NCBI GenBank assembly: GCA_910577785.1
Contig: CAJTNT010000043.1
Location: 1-29,695, forward strand
Direction of reading: 5' to 3'
DNA length: 29,695 nucleotides
Source of the DNA: an uncultured Lachnospiraceae bacterium
GTDB lineage: Bacteria > Bacillota > Clostridia > Lachnospirales > Lachnospiraceae
Made by a program: the position numbers and the translations under genes. Below are positions 16,225 through 24,666 of the stretch, piece by piece; position 1 is the first letter of the stretch; each line of letters opens with the position of its first letter. Under the pieces are notes generated by a model. That model saw only the letters and a program-made list of their open reading frames with translations, did no database searches and had not been told where the DNA came from.

Positions 16225-16854
16225 ATGGATTTTATTGAAATATCGGCAAAGACAGTAGACGATGCAGTAACAGAAGGTCTTATTAAACTTGGGACTACGA
16301 GTGATAAAATTGAATATGAAGTGATGGAAAAGGGAAGCGCTGGATTTTTTGGGCTTGGCAGCAAACCAGCAAAAATTCGCATCCGCAAGAAGTCTACAGT
16401 GGAAGACCATGTGCGTGAGTTTTTAAATAATGTGTTCCGTGCAATGGGAATGGAAGTGGAGATACTGATCCGTAAGAGTGAGGATGAGAAGAATATTGAC
16501 ATAGAATTAAAAGGCAGCGATATGGGCGTTTTAATCGGAAAACGCGGGCAGACGCTGGATTCCCTGCAATATTTGACGAATCTTGCCGTAGGGAAACAGG
16601 TGAATGAGTATGTTAAGGTAAAGATTGACACAGAGGATTATCGGAAGCGCAGAAGGGAAACACTGGAGAACCTGGCCAAAAATATTGCTTATAAGGTGAA
16701 GAGGACAAAACGGCCGGTTTCCTTAGAGCCAATGAATCCTTTCGAACGGAGGATTATCCATTCGGCGCTGCAGGGGGACCGTTATGTGAATACCCACAGC
16801 GAGGGGGATGAGCCTTATCGGCATGTGGTTGTTACATTGAAAAGGGAGAAGTAA
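16225..16854 (+). CDS. jag: RNA-binding protein Jag/KhpB (Jag_N, KH, R3H)
   Basis: 209 residues with three domains: an N-terminal Jag_N region (1-52, with GFFGLGSKPAKIRIRKK), a KH-II domain with the GKRG loop (VLIGKRGQTLDSLQYLTNL, about 102-120), and a C-terminal R3H domain with the R-x3-H signature in FERRIIHSALQ. It is a cytoplasmic RNA-binding protein tied to cell elongation and division in Gram-positive bacteria. It sits directly behind yidC, as in most Bacillota. AGGGGG lies seven bases ahead of the ATG. Confidence 0.95.
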   Translation: MDFIEISAKTVDDAVTEGLIKLGTTSDKIEYEVMEKGSAGFFGLGSKPAKIRIRKKSTVEDHVREFLNNVFRAMGMEVEILIRKSEDEKNIDIELKGSDMGVLIGKRGQTLDSLQYLTNLAVGKQVNEYVKVKIDTEDYRKRRRETLENLAKNIAYKVKRTKRPVSLEPMNPFERRIIHSALQGDRYVNTHSEGDEPYRHVVVTLKREK

Positions 16855-16923
16855 ATTAACAGGAGGTAATGGTTCCATAGGTTCTATGTACTTACGGCAT
16901 CGTTTGAATTTTGCAGAATGGAC

Positions 16924-16963
16924 GCTGTTATGGGCAAGCCATTGACGGCTCTCCCATAACAGC
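16924..16963. other. Long stem-loop downstream of jag
   Basis: A perfect 11-bp stem GCTGTTATGGG / CCCATAACAGC, with an inner AGCC/GGCT stem around a six-base loop. No T-run follows on the plus strand (TGAAATGCG). It may protect or process the yidC-jag transcript 3' end, or terminate by another route. Confidence 0.5.
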
Positions 16964-17017
16964 TGAAATGCGTTAAGGCAATTGACATTGAAAATTTTTA
17001 AAAATTTTGAATAGAAA

Positions 17018-17026
17018 TGATATAAT
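17018..17026 (+). promoter_or_regulatory. Extended -10 promoter for mnmE
   Basis: TGATATAAT lies about 135 bases before mnmE, within AT-rich DNA. A TTGACA at 16982-16987 is too far upstream (33-base gap) to be its -35, so this looks like a -35-independent extended -10 element. Confidence 0.5.
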
Positions 17027-17162
17027 GGCCGTCGAATCATTTGTGGGTAGTTTCTTAATTGCACATATGGAAAAGAGTAAGGTGGAGAGCGTTTTCTCAA
17101 TATGCAGTTGCAAGATGCATGGTTGAGGAAACTTTTTTTAATCAAAAGAATGGGGGATAGGA

Positions 17163-18557
17163 ATGAGAACAGATACGATAGCGGCAATTGCTACGGCTGT
17201 GGCGAATGCGGGGATTGGGATTGTGCGGATCAGCGGGGAGGAAGCTTTTGCGGTGATAGACAAGGTGTATCGCCCACGGAAGGGAGAGAAGAAGCTGTCT
17301 CTGGCACAGAGCCATACGGTGCATTATGGATATATTTGTGATGGGGAGAAAATAGTAGATGAGGCGATGGTGCTGATTTTAAGGGCGCCAAATACGTATA
17401 CCAGAGAAGATACAGTGGAGATTGACTGCCATGGGGGAGCCTTGGTTTTGCAGAGGGTGTTGGAGACGGTGGTGAAGCACGGAGCCAGGACGGCAGAGCC
17501 AGGAGAGTTTACAAAGCGGGCGTTTTTGAATGGGAGGATTGACCTTTCCCAGGCAGAATCGGTAATGGATTTAATCCAGGCAAAAAATGATTTTGCACTG
17601 GCGTCTTCTGTGTGCCAGCTTCAGGGGCAGGTAAAGGAGAAGATATCGGAAATCAGGCAGAAGATATTATATGAAATTGCTTTTATTGAGTCAGTTTTGG
17701 ATGATCCGGAGCATAGTTCTTTCGAAGGGCATGAAGGAAAGCTTATGCAGCAAATAGAGGGGGCTGCTGGGGAGATTCAGGATTTGCTGTTGAGTTCAGA
17801 GAATGGGGCTTTGCTGAAAGAAGGGATCCATACTGTTATCGTAGGAAAGCCAAATGTAGGGAAGTCATCTCTGATGAATGTGCTCGTGGGAAGGGAGCGT
17901 GCGATTGTGACAGAGATTGCAGGCACGACACGGGATATCTTGGAGGAACAGATTAATTTAAATGGGATCAGCTTAAATATTGTTGATACGGCGGGAATAC
18001 GGGATACGGTGGACCAAGTGGAGAAAATCGGCGTGGCGCGCACGGAAGAATATTTGGCGAGGGCTGATTTTGTCATTTATGTGATAGATGCTTCTGTGGA
18101 GTTGGATGAAAATGATGAGAGGATCCTAGGGATGCTCGCGGGAAGGCACAAAGCGGCGGCTCTATTGAACAAATCAGATTTGGTGCAGGTAGTGACGGAG
18201 GAGGATCTGCGCCATAGGATGGAGGAAAAAAATGCAGATTTCCCAGTGATATCCATTTCTGCCAAAGAGAGGACAGGCATCCGGGAATTGGAGCATTTGG
18301 TGAAAGAACTTTTTCTGCAGGGGGAAATCCAGGGGAATGATCAGGTGTATATTACAAATATCAGGCAGAAATCCGCGCTCCAGTCTGCCCTTGAAAGCCT
18401 GCAGCTTGTGAAAAAGAGCATTGGCGATGGGATGCCAGAGGATTTTTATTCGATTGATTTGATGGATGCTTATGAATCGCTGGGGAGCATTATTGGGGAA
18501 TCGGTGGGAGAGGATTTGATTCATGAGATTTTCTCGAAGTTCTGTATGGGGAAGTAA
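17163..18557 (+). CDS. mnmE: tRNA uridine-5-carboxymethylaminomethyl(34) synthesis GTPase MnmE
   Basis: With MnmG it forms the complex that modifies wobble uridine 34 of certain tRNAs. 464 residues. The N-terminal formyl-THF-binding region starts DTIAAIATAVANAGIGIVRISG. The embedded G domain shows G1 GKPNVGKS (228-235), G2 GTTRD (254-258), G3 DTAG (275-278) and G4 NKSD (336-339). The C-terminal FCMGK carries the conserved Cys461. GGGGGATAGGA lies next to the ATG. mnmG follows by 153 bases, the usual partner. Confidence 0.97.
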   Translation: MRTDTIAAIATAVANAGIGIVRISGEEAFAVIDKVYRPRKGEKKLSLAQSHTVHYGYICDGEKIVDEAMVLILRAPNTYTREDTVEIDCHGGALVLQRVLETVVKHGARTAEPGEFTKRAFLNGRIDLSQAESVMDLIQAKNDFALASSVCQLQGQVKEKISEIRQKILYEIAFIESVLDDPEHSSFEGHEGKLMQQIEGAAGEIQDLLLSSENGALLKEGIHTVIVGKPNVGKSSLMNVLVGRERAIVTEIAGTTRDILEEQINLNGISLNIVDTAGIRDTVDQVEKIGVARTEEYLARADFVIYVIDASVELDENDERILGMLAGRHKAAALLNKSDLVQVVTEEDLRHRMEEKNADFPVISISAKERTGIRELEHLVKELFLQGEIQGNDQVYITNIRQKSALQSALESLQLVKKSIGDGMPEDFYSIDLMDAYESLGSIIGESVGEDLIHEIFSKFCMGK

Positions 18558-18710
18558 AAGATTAAGTAAAAGTATGGGAGTAATGTTTTAGAACAGGCTG
18601 CTGTTATATGGATATGCGTGAAAAGGCGGTAATTGAAGTTAGATTAATATGGAGCTTAAGTGGATGATTGGGTATGAAATCATTATAGAACAAAGAAAGG
18701 GAGTGTTTTT

Positions 18711-20582
18711 ATGCCTCATGTAACAGAAGATTATGATGTTTGCGTTGTAGGGGCGGGGCATGCTGGATGTGAGGCGGCTCTGGCCTGTGCCAGGCTTGGA
18801 CTGGAGACGATTTTATTTACAATAAGCATTGAAAGTATTGCGCTAATGCCTTGCAACCCAAATATAGGAGGAAGCTCAAAGGGGCATCTGGTGCGTGAAG
18901 TGGATGCCCTGGGCGGGCAGATGGGGATTAATATCGATCAGGCATTTATCCAGTCAAAAATGCTTAATGTTTCCAAAGGGCCAGCGGTCCATTCCCTCCG
19001 TGCCCAGGCAGATAAGGCAATGTATAGCCAGCTGATGCGTAGGACATTGGAAAATACAGAGCATTTGACATTGCGCCAGGCAGAAGTGACAGATCTGATC
19101 GTTGAGGAAGGCGTGATTCGGGGAGTGAGAACTTTTTCCGGAGCGGTTTATTACAGTAAGGCAGTTGTGCTTTGTACAGGAACCTATCTGAAATCCAGAT
19201 GCCTTTATGGAAACGTTGTAAATTATACAGGTCCCAATGGCCTGCAATCTGCCAATCATCTTTCAGATTCCTTACAGGAACATGGAGTAGAACTGTTCCG
19301 CTTTAAGACAGGGACGCCTGCCAGGATTGACAGAAGAACGATTGATTTTACGAAGATGAAGGAGCAGAAAGGAGATACGAGGATTATCCCCTTTTCTTTT
19401 ACGACAGATCCAGATACTGTACAGATTGACCAGGTATCCTGCTGGCTTACGTATACAAACAGCAAGACCCATGAGATCATTAAGGAGAATTTGAACCGTT
19501 CGCCTTTATATTCAGGTATGATTGAAGGGACAGGTCCCAGATATTGCCCTTCGATTGAAGACAAGGTGGTGAAGTTTGCAGATAAGGATAGGCATCAGGT
19601 ATTTATTGAGCCGGAAGGCTTGTATACAAATGAAATGTATGTCGGAGGGATGTCCAGTTCACTTCCAGAGGATGTCCAGCATGCGATGTACCATACAGTA
19701 GCAGGGCTTGAACATGCAAAAATTGTGCGAAATGCTTACGCCATTGAATATGACTGTATCAATGCAAAGCAGCTCTACCCAACCCTTGAATTTAAGAATA
19801 TTAAGGGCTTGTTTTCCGGCGGCCAGTTTAATGGAAGTTCTGGCTATGAGGAAGCAGCGGCACAGGGATTGGTGGCAGGTATTAATGCGGCGATGTCGGT
19901 TTTGGGCAGAGATCCTTTGGTTTTGGACCGCTCGGAGGCTTATATTGGCGTATTGATTGATGATTTGGTGACTAAGGATAACCGGGAGCCTTACCGTATG
20001 ATGACTTCCAGGGCAGAATACCGTCTGCTCCTGCGCCAGGATAACGCAGATTTGCGGCTTTCCAGGAAGGGATATGAGATTGGGCTGATAAACCGGCAAA
20101 GATATGACAGGATTGTGGAAAAAGAGGCCCTAATTGAAAAAGAAGTGGATAGAATCCAGCATGTGAATATCGGCGCATCAAAGAAGGTACAGGAACTTTT
20201 AGTCCGGCATGGCAGTACGCCATTAAATGCAGGAACTACGATTGCGGAACTGATCCGCAGGCCAGAGCTTTGTTATGAAGATCTTGAAGAAATTGATCCA
20301 GGCAGGCCCAAGCTTTGGCCGGATGTGATTGAGCAAGTGAACATTCATGTAAAATATGATGGTTACATTAAGAGGCAGATGAAGCAGGTAAAGGAATTTA
20401 AGAAACTTGAAAATAAGAAGCTCCCACAGGATTTTGACTATAGCCAGGTGAAAAGCCTGCGTTTAGAGGCGGTGCAGAAGTTAAATCTATATCAGCCAAT
20501 CAATATTGGACAGGCGTCAAGGATTTCGGGGGTCTCCCCGGCAGATATTTCTGTTTTGCTAGTATATATGCACAATGGATGA
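18711..20582 (+). CDS. mnmG: tRNA uridine-5-carboxymethylaminomethyl(34) synthesis enzyme MnmG
   Basis: FAD-dependent partner of MnmE in wobble uridine modification. 623 residues, typical length. The FAD-binding Rossmann motif GAGHAGCEAA lies at 14-23. Family stretches include MPCNPNIGGSSKGHLVREVD, KGPAVHSLRAQADK, GTGPRYCPSIEDK and GSSGYEEAAAQGLVAGINA. The C-terminal helical region that contacts MnmE ends RISGVSPADISVLLVYMHN. An AAAGGGAG ribosome site lies seven bases before the ATG. rsmG follows by 62 bases. Confidence 0.97.
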   Translation: MPHVTEDYDVCVVGAGHAGCEAALACARLGLETILFTISIESIALMPCNPNIGGSSKGHLVREVDALGGQMGINIDQAFIQSKMLNVSKGPAVHSLRAQADKAMYSQLMRRTLENTEHLTLRQAEVTDLIVEEGVIRGVRTFSGAVYYSKAVVLCTGTYLKSRCLYGNVVNYTGPNGLQSANHLSDSLQEHGVELFRFKTGTPARIDRRTIDFTKMKEQKGDTRIIPFSFTTDPDTVQIDQVSCWLTYTNSKTHEIIKENLNRSPLYSGMIEGTGPRYCPSIEDKVVKFADKDRHQVFIEPEGLYTNEMYVGGMSSSLPEDVQHAMYHTVAGLEHAKIVRNAYAIEYDCINAKQLYPTLEFKNIKGLFSGGQFNGSSGYEEAAAQGLVAGINAAMSVLGRDPLVLDRSEAYIGVLIDDLVTKDNREPYRMMTSRAEYRLLLRQDNADLRLSRKGYEIGLINRQRYDRIVEKEALIEKEVDRIQHVNIGASKKVQELLVRHGSTPLNAGTTIAELIRRPELCYEDLEEIDPGRPKLWPDVIEQVNIHVKYDGYIKRQMKQVKEFKKLENKKLPQDFDYSQVKSLRLEAVQKLNLYQPINIGQASRISGVSPADISVLLVYMHNG

Positions 20583-20644
20583 GATGATACGTGAATGGGC
20601 TTGGAGAGAAATATGGATTCATATGAATTGGTTGGGAGGGATAT

Positions 20645-21373
20645 ATGGATATTCAAGAAAAATATTTGGAAAAGTTAAAAAATGGCCTGGGACAGTTAGA
20701 AATATCTTATACAGAAGAAATGATCGCAGCATTTTTTCATTATTATGAGATGATAATTGAAAAAAATAAAGTTATGAACCTAACGGCAATTACAGAATTA
20801 GACGAGGTAATAGAGAAACATTTTCTGGATTCTGTAAGCTTGGCAAGAAGTATGGAGCTGCATAAAAAAATGCGTATGTTAGATATAGGCACGGGTGCAG
20901 GATTTCCAGGTATCCCCTTAAAGATTTTATTTCCAGAATTAGATATTTTGCTTATGGATTCTTTAAATAAGAGAGTGCGTTTCTTAGATGAGGTAATCCA
21001 TCAATTAGGCTTAGATGGAATTGCGGCTGTACATGGAAGGGCAGAAGACATGGCGCAAAAATCAGAATATCGAGAACAATTTCATCTCTGTGTTTCTAGG
21101 GCAGTGGCAAATTTGGCGTCTCTATGTGAATATTGCATTCCATTCTTAAAAGTAGGGGGAACATTTGTATCTTACAAATCAGGGGATGTAGAAAATGAGG
21201 TGACACAAGCTAAAAAAGCAATTTCTGTGCTGGGAGGGAAAATTGTTAATATAGAAAAATTCATAATAACAGGAACAGAGCTTTCGCGTTCCTTTGTAAT
21301 CATAGAAAAGGTAAAACATACGCCGAGGCCATATCCCAGGAAAGCAGGCATACCATCAAGAAATCCGTTATAA
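20645..21373 (+). CDS. rsmG: 16S rRNA (guanine527-N7)-methyltransferase RsmG
   Basis: SAM-dependent methyltransferase that modifies G527 of 16S rRNA (E. coli numbering). 242 residues. The N-terminal MNLTAITELDEVIEKHFLDS is characteristic. The SAM-binding loop is MLDIGTGAGFPGIPLKI (78-94), then the acidic residue in LLMDSLNKR. It is distinctly more AT-rich than mnmE and mnmG and starts the AT-rich stretch that continues to parB. The ribosome site is GGGAGGGATAT. In many Bacillota rsmG is followed closely by noc or parA; here about 4.5 kb of other DNA intervenes. Confidence 0.96.
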   Translation: MDIQEKYLEKLKNGLGQLEISYTEEMIAAFFHYYEMIIEKNKVMNLTAITELDEVIEKHFLDSVSLARSMELHKKMRMLDIGTGAGFPGIPLKILFPELDILLMDSLNKRVRFLDEVIHQLGLDGIAAVHGRAEDMAQKSEYREQFHLCVSRAVANLASLCEYCIPFLKVGGTFVSYKSGDVENEVTQAKKAISVLGGKIVNIEKFIITGTELSRSFVIIEKVKHTPRPYPRKAGIPSRNPL

Positions 21374-21419
21374 AGTTATTTTTTGGAAAAAAGGGTGACA
21401 TAAGATCTGCTATGGAAGT

Positions 21420-21498
21420 GAGGGAGGCCGCTACAGAAACGTGTTCTTGTTTTAATCTTTGCTGAAGTTTCTTTGCGGATTTTTATGCGGCTTCCCTC
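21420..21498. other. Structured spacer between rsmG and the convergent hydrolase gene
   Basis: GAGGGAGGCCGC (21420-21431) pairs with GCGGCTTCCCTC (21487-21498), 12 bp with one G-U pair. A second pairing AGAAAC / GTTTCT lies nested within. The block is GC-richer than its surroundings. It may act as a terminator for one or both convergent genes, a small RNA, or a dispersed repeat copy. Confidence 0.45.
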
Positions 21499-21585
21499 TA
21501 CCTCCGTTATATCCTACATAATGCTGGCAGGCTTGCCTGAATCAGCGTATGGTACGCCAAAGAATAAACATTCAGTTATGCAGCC

Positions 21586-22542
21586 TTATTTTATCGGATC
21601 TAAATACAAATTTAAAATATCTAAAAGTTGTTCAGGCACTTCCAATTGAGGCAGATAAATAGAGTTATTTATATAGGAAGCCTCGATGGATGAATTGTAG
21701 GATAAGTAAGAATTTATGATTTCTTTGCAATTTGTTTTTTCTTTGCTTTCAATCAGGTAAATACTGTTATTGATTTTCTTTAGGGCATGTACAATGTTAA
21801 TATTCGTGTAATTTGCTTTCATACTGGAAAGCAAGTATTTTCCGTTACTATGGCAAATATGTGCAGCTTCATGATAAGCATGGACAAGCTTTGTGGGTAC
21901 CATATGTCTTTTGTAATAGTATCTATTGTAAAATGTATGATTGATGTTCCTGTTTGTGTAAATTAGGTTATAAATCAGCGTGCCAAGCATAGGAGTATCA
22001 ATGAAAAATTTAAGAGCGTTTTTTCTCTTATTAGGAGTCTTATTCAGTGTTGCTAAATCAGAGGGATTAATAATGATTATTTTATTAAAACATTCTGGAT
22101 TCATATTGCAAGCCATCAGAGAAAAAGAGGAAGATTCCCCGGTCGATACTACGTCTGCTTTTTCTCCAACAATATTCTTAATGAAGTCTGTTACCAACTG
22201 CACATAAAGAAAGTTGCTGTATGTCATATTAGGTTTATCACTCCGTCCACATCCGAGCAGATCAATGGTATAAACGGTGTGTTTTTTTGCAAGATGTTTG
22301 ACAATTCTGTTCCATTCAAACGAAGAGGCAGCAGGATTCAAGTCATGGATTAAGAGAACAGGTTTACCTTTTCCCTGTTTTGTATAATAGATATTTCCAT
22401 AGCGCCAGTTGTAAAATTTTCCTCTATCTGTTTTTAATAGATTTTTTTTATCGGATGTAGTATTGATCATTTTATTGAATATGTAAACAGCAGTAGTTGT
22501 CATAGTCGTCATAAGCAAAAAATTTCGGATATATTTTTTCAT
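21586..22542 (-). CDS. Alpha/beta-hydrolase-fold protein with eroded catalytic site
   Basis: 318 residues, starting with a membrane segment at about 8-24 that would anchor it to the cytoplasmic membrane with the fold outside. Typical hydrolase stretches are PVLLIHDLNPAASSFEWN (61-78) and YTIDLLGCGRSDKPN (91-105). The nucleophile elbow reads TGESSS with Ser137; the usual Gly two residues later is Ser139. Near the end, where active members have a His before LPxLExPE, this protein has Tyr296 (SIYLPQLEVPEQ). The catalytic His therefore appears lost. It may be a binding protein, act by another His, or be decaying. AAGGGG lies about ten bases before the ATG. It is AT-rich, like its neighbours. Confidence 0.78.
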   Translation of the reverse strand: MKKYIRNFLLMTTMTTTAVYIFNKMINTTSDKKNLLKTDRGKFYNWRYGNIYYTKQGKGKPVLLIHDLNPAASSFEWNRIVKHLAKKHTVYTIDLLGCGRSDKPNMTYSNFLYVQLVTDFIKNIVGEKADVVSTGESSSFSLMACNMNPECFNKIIIINPSDLATLNKTPNKRKNALKFFIDTPMLGTLIYNLIYTNRNINHTFYNRYYYKRHMVPTKLVHAYHEAAHICHSNGKYLLSSMKANYTNINIVHALKKINNSIYLIESKEKTNCKEIINSYLSYNSSIEASYINNSIYLPQLEVPEQLLDILNLYLDPIK

Positions 22543-22818
22543 TTTTGCTGTCCCCTTTCTTAAATATTATAATGACTATACCTCTTGTGTAATTATGCAG
22601 TATTGTGTGATGATTGATAGTTATTATTTCTATCTTCATAAATAACAGTTACTTCTTATTTCTATTATAGACGATATTGGACTGATATACAAATAAAAAA
22701 TTTAGAAAAATTAAAATTTTATCTTTTCTTCATTTTTATTTTAAGATACAATACATATAACAATAACTTATAGGCAGCAAACACGAGTTCTTGCATAGAA
22801 GTGATAAGAGGAGAAAAA
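22543..22818. other. Divergent intergenic region, AT-rich
   Basis: 276 bases between the divergent hydrolase and kinase-like genes. A possible -10 TACAAT lies at 22747-22752 ahead of the kinase-like gene, but no convincing -35 accompanies it. I see no gene or clear repeat. Confidence 0.4.
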
Positions 22819-23835
22819 ATGGAAAAAAATATCGTTATATCTTATTTAGAAAAAATATATCAGGATTTATTTGAAGTAAAACTAAATGTAGAAAAAGAAC
22901 TTCATCAGAGGAAAAGCCAATTGGATAATAATAAAAAGATTATCAATGCAATTGAAGATTCTTTGGAAAATAGTTTAGAATCATTTTCACCAAGAAAAAG
23001 TAATCAGGAAAATCACGATAAAATTAAAAGCCTGACAAAGGAGCAGAAGATTCTTGAAGAAGAAATATGTAGTTTAGAGAAAAAATTAGAAAAAACGAAA
23101 TTGAATGTAGAAGAAATGGATGCCGTATTAAAAGCCGAACGAGAAGATATAAAAAATATAAGGGATAATACGAAATCTCTGAAGAAGGTGAGGGAACATT
23201 ATAAGAAAATTATAGAAACCCAAGATTTAGAACGCCAACGAATGGCAAAACAATTATATAATAAAATGGTGCAGAATTATGATTTTATGATACATAAAAT
23301 AGAAGTTTGCAGCCGGTTAGTGAATGTAGATAAAATGGCAAGCCATAAAGCGCTTAATCAGATGGCAGACTATATGAAAGAGTCAATGCAGAATATGCTG
23401 CAGATTGTTTATGATGTTCCTTTTTTTCCTATTAAGGAAATTGATGTCGAGGATATCATTCAAAATGAACTGATGATAATAGAGGACAATGATATTATGG
23501 TATCTTTTTCTTATGAGGGAGATAAAATGGAGTTGCCTTTAAAAATAAAACTTGCAGTTATAAAAATTATGAAAGAGTCCTGCAATAATATTTTATGCCA
23601 TGCAAATGCTAAGAATGTAAATGTAAAATTGTATTATAATAAAGATGCTGTGTGTATAAAAATAGAAGATGATGGAATTGGCTTTGAAAAAGATGTTCTT
23701 GCTCATAAATATGATAGTGGAATAGGTATCTCTATTATGGAAGAAAGAACATACTTGTTAAATGGAAAATTTGAGATTAACTCCGAGTTAAATAAGGGAA
23801 CAGAAATAATTGCGGAGATTCCTGTCGTATTTTAA
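22819..23835 (+). CDS. DegS/NarX-like sensor kinase homologue lacking the phospho-acceptor His
   Basis: 338 residues, cytoplasmic, with no membrane segment. Residues about 15-135 are Lys/Glu-rich and predicted coiled coil. At 138-160 the dimerisation helix of HisKA_3 kinases is recognisable (ERQRMAKQLYNKMVQNY), but the invariant His-Asp of the E-R-x-R-[IM]-A-x-x-L-H-D pattern is Tyr147-Asn148. The ATPase domain keeps the N box (KESCNNILCHANA, 252-264), G1 DDGIGF (284-289), G2 GIGISIMEER (301-310) and GTEI (327-330). ATP binding is therefore plausible while His autophosphorylation is not. No response-regulator gene is adjacent. A GTG six codons upstream is open, but AGAGGAG directly ahead of the ATG at 22819 fixes the start. 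The stop codon lies within the parS palindrome. Confidence 0.82.
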   Translation: MEKNIVISYLEKIYQDLFEVKLNVEKELHQRKSQLDNNKKIINAIEDSLENSLESFSPRKSNQENHDKIKSLTKEQKILEEEICSLEKKLEKTKLNVEEMDAVLKAEREDIKNIRDNTKSLKKVREHYKKIIETQDLERQRMAKQLYNKMVQNYDFMIHKIEVCSRLVNVDKMASHKALNQMADYMKESMQNMLQIVYDVPFFPIKEIDVEDIIQNELMIIEDNDIMVSFSYEGDKMELPLKIKLAVIKIMKESCNNILCHANAKNVNVKLYYNKDAVCIKIEDDGIGFEKDVLAHKYDSGIGISIMEERTYLLNGKFEINSELNKGTEIIAEIPVVF

Positions 23836-23837
23836 AA

Positions 23838-23853
23838 TGTTTCACGTGAAACA
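23838..23853. promoter_or_regulatory. parS: parS site 1 (ParB-binding centromere)
   Basis: A perfect TGTTTCACGTGAAACA, identical to the Bacillota parS consensus. The symmetry extends to a 30-bp perfect palindrome at 23831-23860 because of flanking TTTAAAA/TTTTAAA. It overlaps the stop codon of the kinase-like gene. parB lies about 3 kb downstream and the origin about 10 kb away. Confidence 0.95.
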
Positions 23854-23976
23854 TTTTAAATATTTTCTCCCTTTTTGGAATTGTGTACCAGATAATATGA
23901 GCCTGTAAATATACATTACGAGTGGCAGACAAATATTTTATATTCAAATATTAAATCAGGTTTTGGGGGCGTGACC

Positions 23977-24312
23977 ATGATCTTACAAAATGAAATATGT
24001 CACATTGAAATCAATATTGACGAAACATATACCGTTGACTCGGTAGATAATCGCCATTACGATGTAACATTGAATCCAGAACATTATCGGCAGAACGATT
24101 TCAAGTAGCGCTGATTGGACCGTATCATTCATATGATTTGGATTGTGCTGTTCTGCAAGATGACATTCTTACAGTTCTACAAGATAACATGAGATAAATT
24201 TGTTTCTATTTCAAACAGAGAACCATTTACAATACGTGAAAACTTGATTTGCCTATACGATTTTGAGAATAAATACTATGAAATAGATTTTAATGGAAAG
24301 CAAATCATATAG
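23977..24312 (+). pseudogene. Frameshifted remnant of an unknown protein of about 110 residues
   Basis: Three consecutive reading-frame blocks join into one plausible protein. Block 1 starts at the ATG at 23977 after a GGGGG ribosome site and runs in frame to about 24092 (stop at 24106-24108). Block 2 continues in another frame from 24093 (ERFQVALIGPYHSYDLDC...) to a stop at 24195-24197. Block 3 continues from 24193 (DKFVSISNREPFTIRENL...) to a stop at 24310-24312. Single-base changes near 24093 and 24192 would restore the frame. The continuous sense in all three blocks argues for recent decay, or for sequence error. I do not recognise the family. Confidence 0.6.
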
Positions 24313-24666
24313 CTTCCGTGAGTTGTTAAGCGGATGCAAAAACAGTAATTATATGCACGAATTTGTATTATATTTCAAGGTTTGTGCAGTAGGAACACTA
24401 TTCTGAAAAGGGAGAAAATTTTATGTGTGTGTTTTTCTTATCTAACTACTTCTTACTATAATATGCGTTAAATGCACAACCAATAGATTAGCCTTTTAGA
24501 TAACATATTTGATAATAGAAGATATTTTGCAATTTGGGCTGATACAGGAGTCAGCTTTAAATTATGGTGATTTTAATTTTCCCCAACTATTATCCTTTGA
24601 ATTAGTGCATTTTTATCCTATACTCATCTAACAAAAACACTTATTTTAAATGATATATATCATTAA

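Larger units (their letters stand above)
16855..17162. other. Gene-free spacer between jag and mnmE
   Basis: It holds a long hairpin at 16924-16963, an 18-bp AT palindrome at 16991-17008 (AAAATTTTT mirrored) and an extended -10 at 17018-17026. There is no coding potential beyond overlapping shadow frames. AGGAGG at 16860 is followed by an ATG that stops after three codons. Confidence 0.6.

Noticed and set aside
16982..16987. TTGACA as the -35 of the mnmE promoter
   Set aside because: The gap to the TATAAT at 17021 is 33 bases, far from the usual 16-18.
22801..22818. GTG start six codons upstream for the kinase-like gene
   Set aside because: The AGAGGAG ribosome site lies within those codons and sits correctly for the ATG at 22819.
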